Shown here: positions 17,115 to 26,475 of the stretch, piece by piece
Numbering within the stretch: the stretch's first letter is position 1
Layout of the letters: every line of letters begins with the position of its first letter
The notes under the pieces: model-generated
Database searches by the model: none
Seen by the model: the letters and a program-made list of their open reading frames with translations, nothing else
What the model was told of the DNA's origin: nothing
Translations under genes and position numbers: made by a program
DNA from: an uncultured Bacteroidales bacterium
Lineage (GTDB): Bacteria; Bacteroidota; Bacteroidia; Bacteroidales; UBA932
Assembly (NCBI GenBank): GCA_947177525.1
Contig: CAMWUW010000002.1
Coordinates: forward strand, 1 to 64,000
Length of the DNA: 64,000 bases
Reading direction: 5' to 3'

Positions 17115-20100
17115 GTCATCGGCATCGAGGATGCTGCTGAAGCACTGGCGCAGGTCTTCAGCAAACTCCACGTCACCATAATGTTCCGCCACTTCTGCGA
17201 GGAATGCTATGCAATTATAGCAAAGCTCGAAGGTCTGGCGGGCATAGTCAAATCTCCTGCTGAAGAAATCTGCGGAAACAAGGATTTCATCGGCAAATCT
17301 TTTTGCAAGCGAGAGAGCCTTCTCCGGTGCACCTGCCTTATAATATGTCTCGACCATATCCACGGCCATATATTCGTTCGAGAAGCCGAGATAAGACATG
17401 TCAAGAGGGAAGTTCTCCTCAGGTACGCATTCCTGGCACATGTCGAGAATTTCAATTGCCTTCGCATTGTCACCTGCCTTTATCATCTCCTTGGCGACAT
17501 TGACAAAGAGCTGGCGCTGCGACAGGACACCGCAGAACGTATACAGATTCTGATAGTCGGCAAAATAGTCGGTGCGCTTCAGGGCATCCCACTTATAGAC
17601 GTTCTTCATCTTGAAATAAAGGTCGTCAGGATCTGCAAACCCTATGTCCGTGCTCCTCATCTTGTTCTTGACAGGCACGAATTTATATGAGAAGCCCTCA
17701 TACATCAGATATTCCTTCAGGCCGATATTGATGTCCCCTCCCATGCTGAGCAGATTAAGAGGACGGTCCCACTTATAATTTGACAGAAAGTCGAGCATGA
17801 ACAACTCAGGCTTGGTCAGGTAGTCCTTGTCCTTTGGAATTGACAAGACTATATGGTCAGGGATAATGTCCGCATATTTTTCATCAAGTATCCCGTACTT
17901 CAGGACATTTTCCTTGTCTACAGGCATGATGAATTTCCTTGACATTATATAATCAACCTTCCTGCCGCTCGCAAGCTCAAGCTTTGCCCCCGGATGACGG
18001 AATATCCTCATCACATCAGAGAGAAGAAAGGCCGTGTCACGGGTGTCATAAATATACACGAACTCATTGGTTCCGTAAAGATATTGGCGCGGTCCCACCG
18101 ACAAATCAAGAGGAGCAGACTCATTGACAGCATATTTCATCTGGTCAATATGCCAGTCCGTTCCCAGAAGAGACGTGTTTACTATACGCACATCAGGGCG
18201 GACGTTCTCAACTTCCTGCGCATACCAGAGCGGGAAAGTGTCATTGTCACCGTGAGTCACCAGGATGCCGTTTTCCCCGACAGAGTTGAGATAGTTGACC
18301 GCCATTTCAACTGCAGTATAACGGTTGCTGCGGTCATGGTCATCCCAGTTTTCTGCTCCCATAAGGGCAGGAACACCAAGCATGGCTGCAGATATGGCCG
18401 CCGCCGAAAACAAGGAAATCCTGTCACCGAAGGCATCAGAGGCTCCTTTTTTCTTCCTAAATTCGGCAATCTTGACAAAAAGCGCAGCAACAGCAAGGCC
18501 AATCCAGATGGAAAAGGCATAGAATGAGCCAGCATACGCATAATCCCTCTCACGCACCTGATAAGGAGGCTGGTTGAGGTATATCACAATGGCAATTCCT
18601 GTCATGAAGAACATGAGGAAAGTCAGCCAGCACCCTCTCTTGTCACGGGCAAACTGGAAAAACAGCCCGATGATGCCGAGCAGAAGCGGCAGCATATAGT
18701 AATGGTTCTTGCCTTTGTTATTTCTGAGATAGTCAGGGGCATCGGACTGGTCACCGAGGCGTATATTGTCTATTGCCGGTATTCCGCACTCCCAGTTGCC
18801 GACAAACATGTCACCCGGAGAAGGGCTGTGTATGTCATTCTGGCGGCCGGCAAAATTCCACATGAAATAACGCCAGTACATCCAGTTCATCTGGTAGTCA
18901 AAGAAAAACGCCAGATTCTGGCTGAATGTAGGCTTCTTGTGCTCAGAGCCGGCGACAGTTTTACCTCCCCGCCCCATATATGACTTGTAGAAGTCCATCT
19001 GACTCTTGTCTGACGCGCTCCACATGCGTGGGAAAAGCATTTTTCCGGAAGACTCGTATTTTATCTTTCCCGGCCCCTCGGCCTTTATATATTTTGCCTT
19101 TGTCTTCCCGTCTTTCCCCTCTTCTGCCATAGGAGCCCAATATGTGGTGGTCTCGACAGTATACGGAGCACCGAAATACTGGCCGTACAAAAGCGGATTG
19201 CTTCCGTACTGCTCACGTCCGAGATAACGCACAAGGGTGAAAGGATTGTCCGGCTGATACTCATTTGTAGGAGTTTTCGCGCATGACCTTATAATGACAA
19301 TCGAGAAGATGGAAAAACCTATAACGATGACGGTAAAGCACAGCAGAACTGTATTGGCAAGCACCTGCTGCTTTTTCATTGTGCGGAAAAGCCCGAAGAA
19401 GCATGCAGCAAGAAGTGCAGACATGAAAAAGACGGCGCCGCTGTTGAAAGGAAGTCCGAGGATGTTTACGAAAAACAGGTCGATATATGCTGCAATCTTA
19501 GGAAGATACGGTATAATTCCGAACAGTATGACACCGAGTATGACCACAGATATGGCAAATATCTTCAGGTATTCAGCAAAGCTGTAATGTCCGTTTTCCC
19601 TTTTCCTGTAATAAAACATGAAGACAAGGGCAGGAATGGTCAGGAGATTCAGCAGATGCACCCCTATGGAAAGGCCCATCAAAAAAGATATAAGCACAAT
19701 CCAGCGGTTGGCATAAGGCGTTTCGGCCTGTTCATACCACTTTGTCATCGCCCAGAACACCATAGCTGTGAAAAGTGAGGACATTGCATACACCTCTCCC
19801 TCTACTGCGGAAAACCAGAAAGTGTCACTGAAGCAGTATGCGAGCGCACCCACTGCGCCGGAGCCGAAGACAGCCACGGACTGGGCCGCCGTATACTTCC
19901 CGTCCTCAGAAGGCGTCAGCAGCCTTTTGGCAAAAAAGACGATGGTCAGATACAGGAAAAATATTGTGAACGCAGAGCACAATGCACTCATCGCATTTAC
20001 GGCCACTGCGGCATGGGCACTGTCTGCAAATATTGTAAAGAAACGGGCAAGCAGCTGGAACACCGGGTTTCCGGGAGGATGGCCCACCTCGAGCTTGTAA

Positions 20101-20252
20101 GAAGATGCGATAAATTCTCCGCAGTCCCAGAAAGAAGCGGTCGGCTCAATTGTCATCAGATATGTGACAGAAGCCACAACAAGCACTGCAAACGCGGTAA
20201 GTCTATTGTAGAGATTGAATTTCTTTTTATCCATATCCATGAGTTTGTTCAT
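17106..20252 (-). CDS. DUF2723 multi-pass membrane protein (GT-C-like, probable O-mannosyltransferase family)
   Basis: A large membrane protein of about 1048 aa. The first about 620 residues hold many hydrophobic segments. The N-terminal TIEPTASFWDCGEFIASSYKLEVGHPPGNP is the hallmark of DUF2723, with an acidic residue in the first loop as in GT-C glycosyltransferases. The C-terminal third is soluble, with helical TPR-like repeats near the end. The eukaryotic relative TMEM260 has been reported as a protein O-mannosyltransferase, so a role in the Bacteroidota general O-glycosylation of exported proteins is plausible; this is inference. Possible starts are ATG 20252, 20240 and 20234, all downstream of the predicted promoter; the track start at 20279 is not. 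Confidence 0.85.
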   Translation of the reverse strand: MNKLMDMDKKKFNLYNRLTAFAVLVVASVTYLMTIEPTASFWDCGEFIASSYKLEVGHPPGNPVFQLLARFFTIFADSAHAAVAVNAMSALCSAFTIFFLYLTIVFFAKRLLTPSEDGKYTAAQSVAVFGSGAVGALAYCFSDTFWFSAVEGEVYAMSSLFTAMVFWAMTKWYEQAETPYANRWIVLISFLMGLSIGVHLLNLLTIPALVFMFYYRKRENGHYSFAEYLKIFAISVVILGVILFGIIPYLPKIAAYIDLFFVNILGLPFNSGAVFFMSALLAACFFGLFRTMKKQQVLANTVLLCFTVIVIGFSIFSIVIIRSCAKTPTNEYQPDNPFTLVRYLGREQYGSNPLLYGQYFGAPYTVETTTYWAPMAEEGKDGKTKAKYIKAEGPGKIKYESSGKMLFPRMWSASDKSQMDFYKSYMGRGGKTVAGSEHKKPTFSQNLAFFFDYQMNWMYWRYFMWNFAGRQNDIHSPSPGDMFVGNWECGIPAIDNIRLGDQSDAPDYLRNNKGKNHYYMLPLLLGIIGLFFQFARDKRGCWLTFLMFFMTGIAIVIYLNQPPYQVRERDYAYAGSFYAFSIWIGLAVAALFVKIAEFRKKKGASDAFGDRISLFSAAAISAAMLGVPALMGAENWDDHDRSNRYTAVEMAVNYLNSVGENGILVTHGDNDTFPLWYAQEVENVRPDVRIVNTSLLGTDWHIDQMKYAVNESAPLDLSVGPRQYLYGTNEFVYIYDTRDTAFLLSDVMRIFRHPGAKLELASGRKVDYIMSRKFIMPVDKENVLKYGILDEKYADIIPDHIVLSIPKDKDYLTKPELFMLDFLSNYKWDRPLNLLSMGGDINIGLKEYLMYEGFSYKFVPVKNKMRSTDIGFADPDDLYFKMKNVYKWDALKRTDYFADYQNLYTFCGVLSQRQLFVNVAKEMIKAGDNAKAIEILDMCQECVPEENFPLDMSYLGFSNEYMAVDMVETYYKAGAPEKALSLAKRFADEILVSADFFSRRFDYARQTFELCYNCIAFLAEVAEHYGDVEFAEDLRQCFSSILDADDLS

Positions 20253-20266
20253 TGTGTTAAAACTGA

Positions 20267-20274
20267 CAAATATA
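20267..20274 (-). promoter_or_regulatory. -7 box for the DUF2723 gene
   Basis: The reverse strand reads TATATTTG. It is 13 bp from the forward-strand box for the SUI1 gene, making a very compact divergent promoter pair. Confidence 0.55.
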
Positions 20275-20287
20275 AGCATATATTGCG

Positions 20288-20295
20288 TATATTTG
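20288..20295 (+). promoter_or_regulatory. -7 box for the SUI1-hemD region
   Basis: TATATTTG followed by C matches the consensus and lies 30 bp before the SUI1 ATG at 20326. It probably drives SUI1 and DUF4271. Confidence 0.6.
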
Positions 20296-20325
20296 CAAAA
20301 TTATTAATCATTCACAGAAACCAAG

Positions 20326-20670
20326 ATGGCAGAAAACGACTGGAAGAAACGTTTGGGTGTAGTGTTCTCCACAAATCCTGATTTCGTCTATCAGGAAGAA
20401 GAGGCTTCAGAACCCGAGACTCTTGAACCTTCACGGCAGAATCTGACGGTAAGCATTGACAGAAAGGGGCGTGCCGGCAAACAGGTCACCCTTGTGAGCG
20501 GCTTTAAAGGAAGTCAGGACGATCTGGCGGAACTCGGCCGCACACTGAAGATGAAATGCGGAGTCGGCGGAAGCGCCAAGGACGGAGAAATCACGATACA
20601 GGGAGATTTCCGGGACAGGGTGACGGAAATTCTCAAAGGCATGGGATACAAGGCAAAAAGAGGGAACTGA
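20326..20670 (+). CDS. SUI1/eIF1-family translation initiation factor
   Basis: A 114-residue protein whose C-terminal about 80 residues form the SUI1 domain (RKGRAGKQVTLVSGFKG, LKMKCGVGGSAKDGEITIQGD, GYKAKRGN). Bacterial members resemble E. coli YciH, which is thought to check initiation codon choice; the biological role in Bacteroidota is unsettled. The acidic, disordered N-terminus (EEEASEPETLEP) is short. Its stop is separated from the DUF4271 start by one base, so the two are co-translated or at least co-transcribed. Confidence 0.92.
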   Translation: MAENDWKKRLGVVFSTNPDFVYQEEEASEPETLEPSRQNLTVSIDRKGRAGKQVTLVSGFKGSQDDLAELGRTLKMKCGVGGSAKDGEITIQGDFRDRVTEILKGMGYKAKRGN

Positions 20671-20671
20671 C

Positions 20672-21292
20672 ATGGTGACCGACATTCTCGCCCTCGTATC
20701 CATTGTCTCTGTCATTGTTTTTCTTGACAGATTCGTGAACATACTCCCGTCTTTGGCGGCATGCATGGTGCGGTGGAAAGAAAGCCTCAATCTTGAGGCA
20801 AGCATTAAGTCAGGACGCGACCGTGATCTCGCCGCAATGCTTATGTTCATTCCTTTCTGCCTGATAATTTCCTCATTCAGAATGTATTGTCCTGACTTCA
20901 TGCGAGGGATGGACGAAACGGCAAGACTCGGAAGCACATCTGCAGCATTTGTTGCATATATATTGCTGAGACTTGCCTTGACATATATTCTCAGGCCGCG
21001 TAAAATGAATCCGGCAGTTTACAAAGCCGCCCATAAGCTGTCCCTGAATTTCTTCACTATGCTGACACTGATCCTGCTCGGCATGGCCGGAACAATGTCT
21101 TTTGCAGGCATTTGCCCGTCATTGACAAGAAGTGCAATGCTTTGGGTATCAGCCTTGGTCTATATTTTATTTCTTATCAGAAAAACTCAAATTTTCCTTT
21201 CTTCTTGCTCTCTTTTCACAGCTTTTTCGTACCTTTGCGGCCTTGAAATAATCCCGACTGGGGCTTTTATAGTTTCAGCCATTGTTTTTTAG
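20672..21292 (+). CDS. DUF4271 membrane protein upstream of hemD
   Basis: A 206-residue membrane protein with about five to six hydrophobic segments (for example VTDILALVSIVSVIVFLDRFV, LSLNFFTMLTLILLGMAG and ALVYILFLIRKTQIF). Length and the position directly before hemD match the DUF4271 proteins found in Bacteroidota. No function is known to me. It begins one base after the SUI1 stop and ends 7 bp before hemD. Its 3' end contains a promoter-like box for hemD. Confidence 0.75.
   Translation: MVTDILALVSIVSVIVFLDRFVNILPSLAACMVRWKESLNLEASIKSGRDRDLAAMLMFIPFCLIISSFRMYCPDFMRGMDETARLGSTSAAFVAYILLRLALTYILRPRKMNPAVYKAAHKLSLNFFTMLTLILLGMAGTMSFAGICPSLTRSAMLWVSALVYILFLIRKTQIFLSSCSLFTAFSYLCGLEIIPTGAFIVSAIVF
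21230..21237 (+). promoter_or_regulatory. Internal -7 box before hemD
   Basis: TACCTTTG followed by C, inside the last codons of the DUF4271 gene and 63 bp before the hemD ATG. It would uncouple hemD-rnpA-yidD from the genes upstream. Confidence 0.5.
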
Positions 21293-21299
21293 ATAGAGA

Positions 21300-22040
21300 A
21301 TGAGCGTTAAGAAGATCTTGATTTCGCAGCAGCAGCCGAAGACGGCTTCGCCCTATGCCAGCATAGCAGAAAAGTTCGGAGTGGAGTTTGACTTCAAACC
21401 CTTCTTCATGATTGAGCCTTTGACTTCCAGGGAGTTCCGTGCTCAGAGAATTAACATCCTCGACCATACTGCCATTGTGTTTTCCGCCAGGACCACGATA
21501 GACGCCTTTTTCCAGCTTTGCGAAGAATTGCGTGTAAAAGTGCCTGAGACAATGAAATATTTCTGCACGACAGAGGCCGTGGCAAATTATCTTCAGAAGC
21601 ATATTGTCTACCGCAAGAGAAAGATATTCTTCGGTGACGGCACCCCGGGTTCCATCCTGAATCTCATTGGAACCAAGCATAAGGACGAAAAATTCCTCAT
21701 CGCCACATCCGAATCCGTAAGCAAGGATGCGGTCACCCTTCTATTTGAAAACACAAAGCTGGATTTTTTGACAGCGGTCTTCGTGAAGCCGGTCTCACAG
21801 GACCTGAAAGACACTGACCTGAGTTCTTACGACATGGTGGTGCTTTTCAATCCTGCAGACGTGAAATCATTGTATGAGAACCATCCGGACTTCGTACAGG
21901 GAGACATAAAGTTTGTCTCATACGGAAAATCAGTCGTAAAGGCAATGACAGACGCCGGCCTTGAAATAGAGATTTCCGCTCCTACGCCTCAGGCTCCTTC
22001 TGTCGCAAAAGCGCTGGAGATATATCTTTCTAAGAACTGA
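21300..22040 (+). CDS. hemD: Uroporphyrinogen-III synthase
   Basis: HemD closes hydroxymethylbilane to uroporphyrinogen III. The family is poorly conserved, but the 246-aa protein shows the two-lobe pattern (KKILISQQQPKTASPYASIAEKFG; NILDHTAIVFSARTTIDAFFQLCEE) with the second lobe containing TAVFVKPVSQDL and FVSYGKSVVKAMTDAGLEIEISAPTPQAPSVAKAL, the typical end of HemD. The neighbourhood DUF4271-hemD-rnpA-yidD supports the call. No other haem genes are in the window, so tetrapyrrole synthesis is completed elsewhere or the protein serves a limited pathway. Confidence 0.88.
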   Translation: MSVKKILISQQQPKTASPYASIAEKFGVEFDFKPFFMIEPLTSREFRAQRINILDHTAIVFSARTTIDAFFQLCEELRVKVPETMKYFCTTEAVANYLQKHIVYRKRKIFFGDGTPGSILNLIGTKHKDEKFLIATSESVSKDAVTLLFENTKLDFLTAVFVKPVSQDLKDTDLSSYDMVVLFNPADVKSLYENHPDFVQGDIKFVSYGKSVVKAMTDAGLEIEISAPTPQAPSVAKALEIYLSKN

Positions 22041-22044
22041 CAAG

Positions 22045-22422
22045 GTGGAGGAGGTTCAGCGGCACTGCACTTTTTCCAAAGAGGAGCGTCTCTGCGGGAA
22101 AACCGGAATATCGTTGCTTCTTGCCGGAGGAAGGCATGGAAAAGTACCTGGACTCAGGTTCACTTTCCGGCGGGACACCGGCAATGAGTGCAGCAGAATT
22201 CTTGTTTCCGTTCCGAAGAAGCTGTTCAAGCGTGCAGTAAAGCGCAATCTGCTGAAGCGCAGAATAAGGGAAAGCTGGCGTAAACAGAAGCACCTGCTGA
22301 ACAACGGGAACGGGATTGATCTGCTGATTACATATTCTGTCAAGGAAATCATGAGCTACGATGACATTTTCCTTGCCGTCACAAAAGTCATAGAAAAGAT
22401 AAATGAAAGAACTGCCGAATAA
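22045..22422 (+). CDS. rnpA: Ribonuclease P protein component
   Basis: The basic 125-residue protein carries the RNR signature [19 protein letters not shown] at about residues 60-78, which contacts the RNA subunit and the pre-tRNA leader. The start appears to be GTG at 22045, 4 bp after the hemD stop. It overlaps yidD by 20 bp. The usual partner rpmH is not adjacent, as is common in Bacteroidota. Confidence 0.93.
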   Translation: MEEVQRHCTFSKEERLCGKTGISLLLAGGRHGKVPGLRFTFRRDTGNECSRILVSVPKKLFKRAVKRNLLKRRIRESWRKQKHLLNNGNGIDLLITYSVKEIMSYDDIFLAVTKVIEKINERTAE

Positions 22423-22657
22423 ATTCTTCAGAGTCATAAAGAAGGCCGCAATCTTCCCTTTTGTCTTTCTTATACGTTTCTATCAGCTTTGCATCTCCCC
22501 TCTTAAGCCGCCAAGCTGCAGATTTACACCGACATGTTCACAATACGCACTTGAAGCATTCCGCAAGCATGGACCTTTCAAAGGCTTCCTGCTGACAGTG
22601 CGCCGCCTGCTGCGCTGCCACCCCTGGGGCGGAAGCGGTTACGACCCTGTTCCATAA
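22403..22657 (+). CDS. yidD: Membrane protein insertion efficiency factor YidD
   Basis: An 84-residue DUF37 protein. The conserved core is complete: [21 protein letters not shown], then [12 protein letters not shown] and [15 protein letters not shown]. YidD is a peripheral inner-membrane protein that aids YidC-mediated insertion. It overlaps the 3' end of rnpA in another frame, an arrangement conserved in many bacteria. Confidence 0.96.
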   Translation: MKELPNKFFRVIKKAAIFPFVFLIRFYQLCISPLKPPSCRFTPTCSQYALEAFRKHGPFKGFLLTVRRLLRCHPWGGSGYDPVP

Positions 22658-22685
22658 TCCCTTTTAGCAATATTCCCGAATCATT

Positions 22686-23399
22686 ATGGCAAAAAAAGAA
22701 GGCATCAGAAAACTTTTTGACAAAATCGCCCCGGACTACGACCGTCTGAACCATCTGCTTTCCCTCGACATTGACAAAGCATGGAGAAAAAAGGCCGTGA
22801 AAGAAATTGCAGACATGCAGAAACCGGCTGAAATTCTTGACGTTGCCTGCGGAACAGGTGACTTCACAATAGAAATCGCACGCAAGACAGCGGCAGGGAG
22901 CAATATAACCGGCATTGACATCTCTGAGGGAATGATGGAAATAGGACGGGCGAAAATCGCGGAATCAGGTGTTGGCAAAAACAGGAATGTCACAATGGTG
23001 CAGGGAGACTGCGAAGCTCTTCCATATACAGACAACACATTTGACAGAGTCTCCGCAGGATTCGGGGTCAGGAATTTTGAACATCTCAGCCTTGGACTAA
23101 GCGAAATGTACCGTGTCCTCAAAAATGAAGGGAAAGTCATAATACTTGAGTTGTCAGTTCCTTCTAACCCGATGGTCAGGGCCCTCTACAAAGTTTACTT
23201 CCTCAAGGTTCTTCCTGCAATAGGAGGATGGATTTCCGGCGAGAGGGGCGCATACGAATATCTTCCGGCGTCGGTTCTCCGATTTCCTGCCCCGGACAAA
23301 TTCATTAAAATGATGGAAGAAGCCGGCTTCACAAAGGTAGTGCACCGTTCAATGACGTTCGGTATATGCCGCATGTACACAGGTACAAAAGAGTGCTGA
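22686..23399 (+). CDS. menG: Demethylmenaquinone methyltransferase
   Basis: MenG/UbiE performs the last step of menaquinone synthesis. The 237-residue protein has the family N-terminus KLFDKIAPDYDRLNHLLSLDID, the SAM motif LDVACGTGDFTIEIA (residues about 58-72), DISEGMMEIGRAK, the motif FDRVSAGFGVRNFEHLSLGLSEMYRVL and the C-terminal APDKFIKMMEEAGF. Because no ubiquinone genes are expected in this phylum I use menG rather than ubiE. It is convergent with menA, the preceding step of the same pathway, 38 bp away. Confidence 0.95.
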   Translation: MAKKEGIRKLFDKIAPDYDRLNHLLSLDIDKAWRKKAVKEIADMQKPAEILDVACGTGDFTIEIARKTAAGSNITGIDISEGMMEIGRAKIAESGVGKNRNVTMVQGDCEALPYTDNTFDRVSAGFGVRNFEHLSLGLSEMYRVLKNEGKVIILELSVPSNPMVRALYKVYFLKVLPAIGGWISGERGAYEYLPASVLRFPAPDKFIKMMEEAGFTKVVHRSMTFGICRMYTGTKEC

Positions 23400-23437
23400 T
23401 GCAAATGCTCCGATGAAAAACGGGCGGCACACCTTCT

Positions 23438-24349
23438 TCATTTCACCATATATATAAGGAATCCTGCACCGGCAAGGACACAAAACAAGAATACAGACAC
23501 CGCAAGTACCGGAAGTGCGGCGTCGAGCTTTTGGGAAGGCTGCTTCCATACCGAATGCAGATGCCATGTAAACAACGGAATGGTCAGGGCGTACAGGTAA
23601 TGCCACGGATCTGCGTACGACAGGATTGAATATGCGGCCATCGCTGCCCATCCGACGGCTATAAGGGCAGTCTGGTATATTTTTGCGCCATGCTTCCCGA
23701 GTTTCCCGGCTACAGTTATGCGGTTATGCCGGTCCGTCTCAATGTCCCTCAAATTATTCAGGTTGATGACAGCAGTACAAAGCACTCCGGAAGAGACTGC
23801 GGGAAGAAGCAGTTTTAATGTCCCGAACGTATGGGTACAAACAAAATACGACCCGAGCACAGCCACAAGGCCGAAAAAAACAAAGACATAGACATCTCCA
23901 CGGCCCCTATATCCGTAAGGATTCTTTCCGAGCGTATAACTGACAGCCGCCTTGACTGAAAAGTACCCGAAAATCATCAGCACGAATGCATCCAGGGAAA
24001 AGACTGTGCCGAAAGACAAATATATCAGGACCAGCCCCGAAATCAATGTCAACACAACAAGACACCTCATGAAAAGTCTCAAGCCGTCCGCTGTAAGTTC
24101 TCCGCTGGCCAAATATTCCGAAGCCGCCCTCTTGTGTCCCGATGAAGTGCCCCGAAGGAAATCGCCCAATTCATTAGCTACATTCGAGACAACCTGAAGC
24201 AGGCATGCCGTAACGAGAATCGAAATGACGACTGCCGGCCTGACATGAAAATCCGCCACTGCAAGCATGCATCCCAACGACACTCCCGCCAAAGAAAGAG
24301 GCAGTGTCCTCAATCTTAGGGAAGATATGTATTTTTTAAGAAAACCCAT
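23438..24349 (-). CDS. menA: 1,4-dihydroxy-2-naphthoate polyprenyltransferase
   Basis: A UbiA-superfamily enzyme attaching the polyprenyl tail to DHNA at the inner membrane. About eight hydrophobic segments are visible in 303 aa. The first motif reads NELGDFLRGTSSGHKR, where most MenA proteins have ND at the start and a further Asp; the second motif NNLRDIETDRHN is canonical. The start is taken as ATG 24349, since the track start at 24358 is TTG. With the polyprenyl synthase and menG it accounts for the late menaquinone pathway in this window. Confidence 0.9.
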   Translation of the reverse strand: MGFLKKYISSLRLRTLPLSLAGVSLGCMLAVADFHVRPAVVISILVTACLLQVVSNVANELGDFLRGTSSGHKRAASEYLASGELTADGLRLFMRCLVVLTLISGLVLIYLSFGTVFSLDAFVLMIFGYFSVKAAVSYTLGKNPYGYRGRGDVYVFVFFGLVAVLGSYFVCTHTFGTLKLLLPAVSSGVLCTAVINLNNLRDIETDRHNRITVAGKLGKHGAKIYQTALIAVGWAAMAAYSILSYADPWHYLYALTIPLFTWHLHSVWKQPSQKLDAALPVLAVSVFLFCVLAGAGFLIYMVK

Positions 24350-24466
24350 AATAAACAACCTACAACAGGTAAAACAACATTAAAAACAACAATTTCAACA
24401 ACCGGATAACAGAACGGAATACCGACCTTCGCCTTCGGTTAAGAATCTTATTCGTCACTTTCTGCA

Positions 24467-24537
24467 GATTCCGCTATCATAGAATGTGTGCAATCCTTTT
24501 TGCGGAATCCAGACAGAAAGGCCTCGGATAAAGAGGC
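24467..24537. other. Two inverted repeats in the menA-lepA intergenic region
   Basis: GATTCCGC (24467-24474) pairs with GCGGAATC (24502-24509), and GCCTC (24521-24525) with GAGGC (24533-24537). They sit just before the terminator hairpin at 24540 and upstream of menA. I find no TAnnTTTG box on either strand here, so they may be part of a menA leader or of a 3' region. The rest of this 244-bp gap shows nothing I can name. Confidence 0.4.
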
Positions 24538-24539
24538 AT

Positions 24540-24570
24540 AAAAAGGGAAGCCGTGACGGTTTCCCTTTTT
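24540..24570 (-). terminator. Bidirectional-looking terminator after lepA
   Basis: AAAAAGGGAA (24540-24549) pairs with TTCCCTTTTT (24561-24570), and the inner GCC/GGT can extend it. It lies 23 bp past the lepA stop on the reverse strand. The T-run is longer in the forward direction (TTTTTTATTTTT), so it could also stop a forward transcript. Confidence 0.85.
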
Positions 24571-24593
24571 TATTTTTCCTTATTCCGGAATCA

Positions 24594-26381
24594 TCAGTCA
24601 AGCTTGAGCACTGCCATGAAGGCACTCTGAGGCACCTCGACAGTTCCTATCTGCCTCATCCTCTTCTTACCCTGCTTCTGTTTCTCCAGGAGCTTCCTCT
24701 TTCGGCTGATGTCACCTCCGTAGCATTTTGCGGTAACATCCTTGCGGACAGCCTTGACAGTCTCACGTGCTATAATCTTTGCTCCCACTGCAGCCTGGAT
24801 TGCGATGTCAAACTGCTGGCGAGGTATAAGTTCCTTGAGTTTCTCGCACATCTTGCGTCCGAAATCGTATGCATGGTCCGCATGGATAAGTGTGGAAAGC
24901 GCATCGGCAGGATCACCGTTAAGCAGAATGTCAAGCTTCACGAGCTTGGCCTCCTTAAAGCCTATTACATGATAGTCAAAAGAAGCATAGCCCTTGGATA
25001 TGGACTTCAGCTTGTCATAGAAGTCAAATACAATTTCAGACAGAGGCATCTCGTAGGTGAGTTCCAGACGGTCTGAGGTCATATAATGCTGATTTATCAG
25101 GATTCCCCTTTTCTCAAGGCAGAGCTTCATGATAGGGCCGTAGTAATCAGACTTGGATATCACCTGCGCCCTTATATAAGGTTCTTCAATCTTGTCAATC
25201 AGAGTTGCAGGCGGAAGACCGGAAGGATTATGTACGTCAAGACATTCTCCCTGGGTCGTATATACCTTATATGAAACGTTAGGGACTGTCGTTATGACGT
25301 CCATGTTGAACTCACGGTAAAGGCGTTCCTGTACAATCTCCAGATGCAGAAGTCCGAGAAATCCGCAGCGGAAACCGAATCCGAGCGCAAGGGACGACTC
25401 CGGTTCAAAAACAAAGGAGGCATCATTGAGCTGGAATTTCTCAAGGGATGCGCGCAGTTCCTCATATTGGTCTGTCTCCACAGGATACATTCCGGCAAAG
25501 ACCATCGGCTTGACCTCCTCAAAACCAGCAATTGCCTCAGCACAAGGCCTTGAGACATGAGTAATGGTATCACCGACCTTCACCTCAACGGCAGACTTTA
25601 TACCCGATATTATATATCCCACGCTTCCGCACGGAATCTCCTTCTTGGAATGCATCTTCATCTTGAGCACCCCGACCTCATCGGCTTCGTATTCCTTTCC
25701 GGTATTGAAGAACTTTACCTTGTCCCCTGCTTTCAAAGAACCGTTCAGGACTTTGAAATATGCAATGATTCCACGGAATGAGTTAAAGACAGAGTCAAAA
25801 ATCAAGGCCTGCAGAGGTGCCTCGGGATCGCCGGACGGTGCCGGAATCCTCTCGATTATGGCGTCAAGGATTCCCCTTACTCCTTCTCCGGTCTTTCCGG
25901 ATGCAAGAAGGACTTCTTCCGGCTTGCAGCCGATAAGCTCAACCACCTGGTCAGTCACAACTTCAACCATTGCCGACTCGACATCAATCTTGTTGAGCAC
26001 CGGTATGATTTCCAGATCATGCTCAATGGCAAGATAAAGGTTTGATATCGTCTGCGCCTGTATGCCCTGTGTTGCATCGACAACAAGCAGAGCACCTTCG
26101 CAGGAGGCTATGGCACGGGACACTTCATACGAAAAATCCACATGGCCCGGGGTATCAATCAAATTAAGCACATACTTTTCCCCTCCGTATGTATACTCCA
26201 TCTGGATGGCATGGCTCTTTATAGTAATACCCTTCTCTTTTTCCAGATCCATTGAATCGAGAACCTGATTCTCCATCTCCCTCGCGTTCAGAGTGTCGGT
26301 GATTTCCAGCATTCTGTCGGCAAGTGTGCTCTTTCCATGGTCTATATGCGCAATGATGCAAAAGTTTCTCGTATTCTTCAT
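24594..26381 (-). CDS. lepA: Elongation factor 4 (LepA)
   Basis: A translational GTPase that acts on stalled or pre-translocation ribosomes. G motifs are intact: AHIDHGKST (G1), DTPGHVDF (G3) and NKID (G4). The LepA-specific C-terminal domain is present with [23 protein letters not shown] and [36 protein letters not shown] 26381 gives 595 aa, the normal length; the longer track ORF crosses the promoter. Membrane association has been reported for LepA but no TM segment is present. Confidence 0.97.
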   Translation of the reverse strand: MKNTRNFCIIAHIDHGKSTLADRMLEITDTLNAREMENQVLDSMDLEKEKGITIKSHAIQMEYTYGGEKYVLNLIDTPGHVDFSYEVSRAIASCEGALLVVDATQGIQAQTISNLYLAIEHDLEIIPVLNKIDVESAMVEVVTDQVVELIGCKPEEVLLASGKTGEGVRGILDAIIERIPAPSGDPEAPLQALIFDSVFNSFRGIIAYFKVLNGSLKAGDKVKFFNTGKEYEADEVGVLKMKMHSKKEIPCGSVGYIISGIKSAVEVKVGDTITHVSRPCAEAIAGFEEVKPMVFAGMYPVETDQYEELRASLEKFQLNDASFVFEPESSLALGFGFRCGFLGLLHLEIVQERLYREFNMDVITTVPNVSYKVYTTQGECLDVHNPSGLPPATLIDKIEEPYIRAQVISKSDYYGPIMKLCLEKRGILINQHYMTSDRLELTYEMPLSEIVFDFYDKLKSISKGYASFDYHVIGFKEAKLVKLDILLNGDPADALSTLIHADHAYDFGRKMCEKLKELIPRQQFDIAIQAAVGAKIIARETVKAVRKDVTAKCYGGDISRKRKLLEKQKQGKKRMRQIGTVEVPQSAFMAVLKLD

Positions 26382-26406
26382 TACTGTACAATAAACATAA
26401 ACTCTG

Positions 26407-26414
26407 CAAAGATA
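26407..26414 (-). promoter_or_regulatory. -7 box for lepA
   Basis: The reverse strand reads TATCTTTG, placed 25 bp upstream of the lepA ATG. The divergent sigma-factor gene begins 62 bp away on the other side. Confidence 0.6.
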
Positions 26415-26475
26415 ACGCATTTTTTCTTACTTTTGTTTCAAACCTTCAATACATTGGAGTGTCTTATATTTGATT

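Noticed and set aside
21181-21292. Possible frameshift at the end of the DUF4271 gene
   Set aside because: The promoter-like box and the close hemD start make the C-terminus look odd, but the frame and length fit the family.
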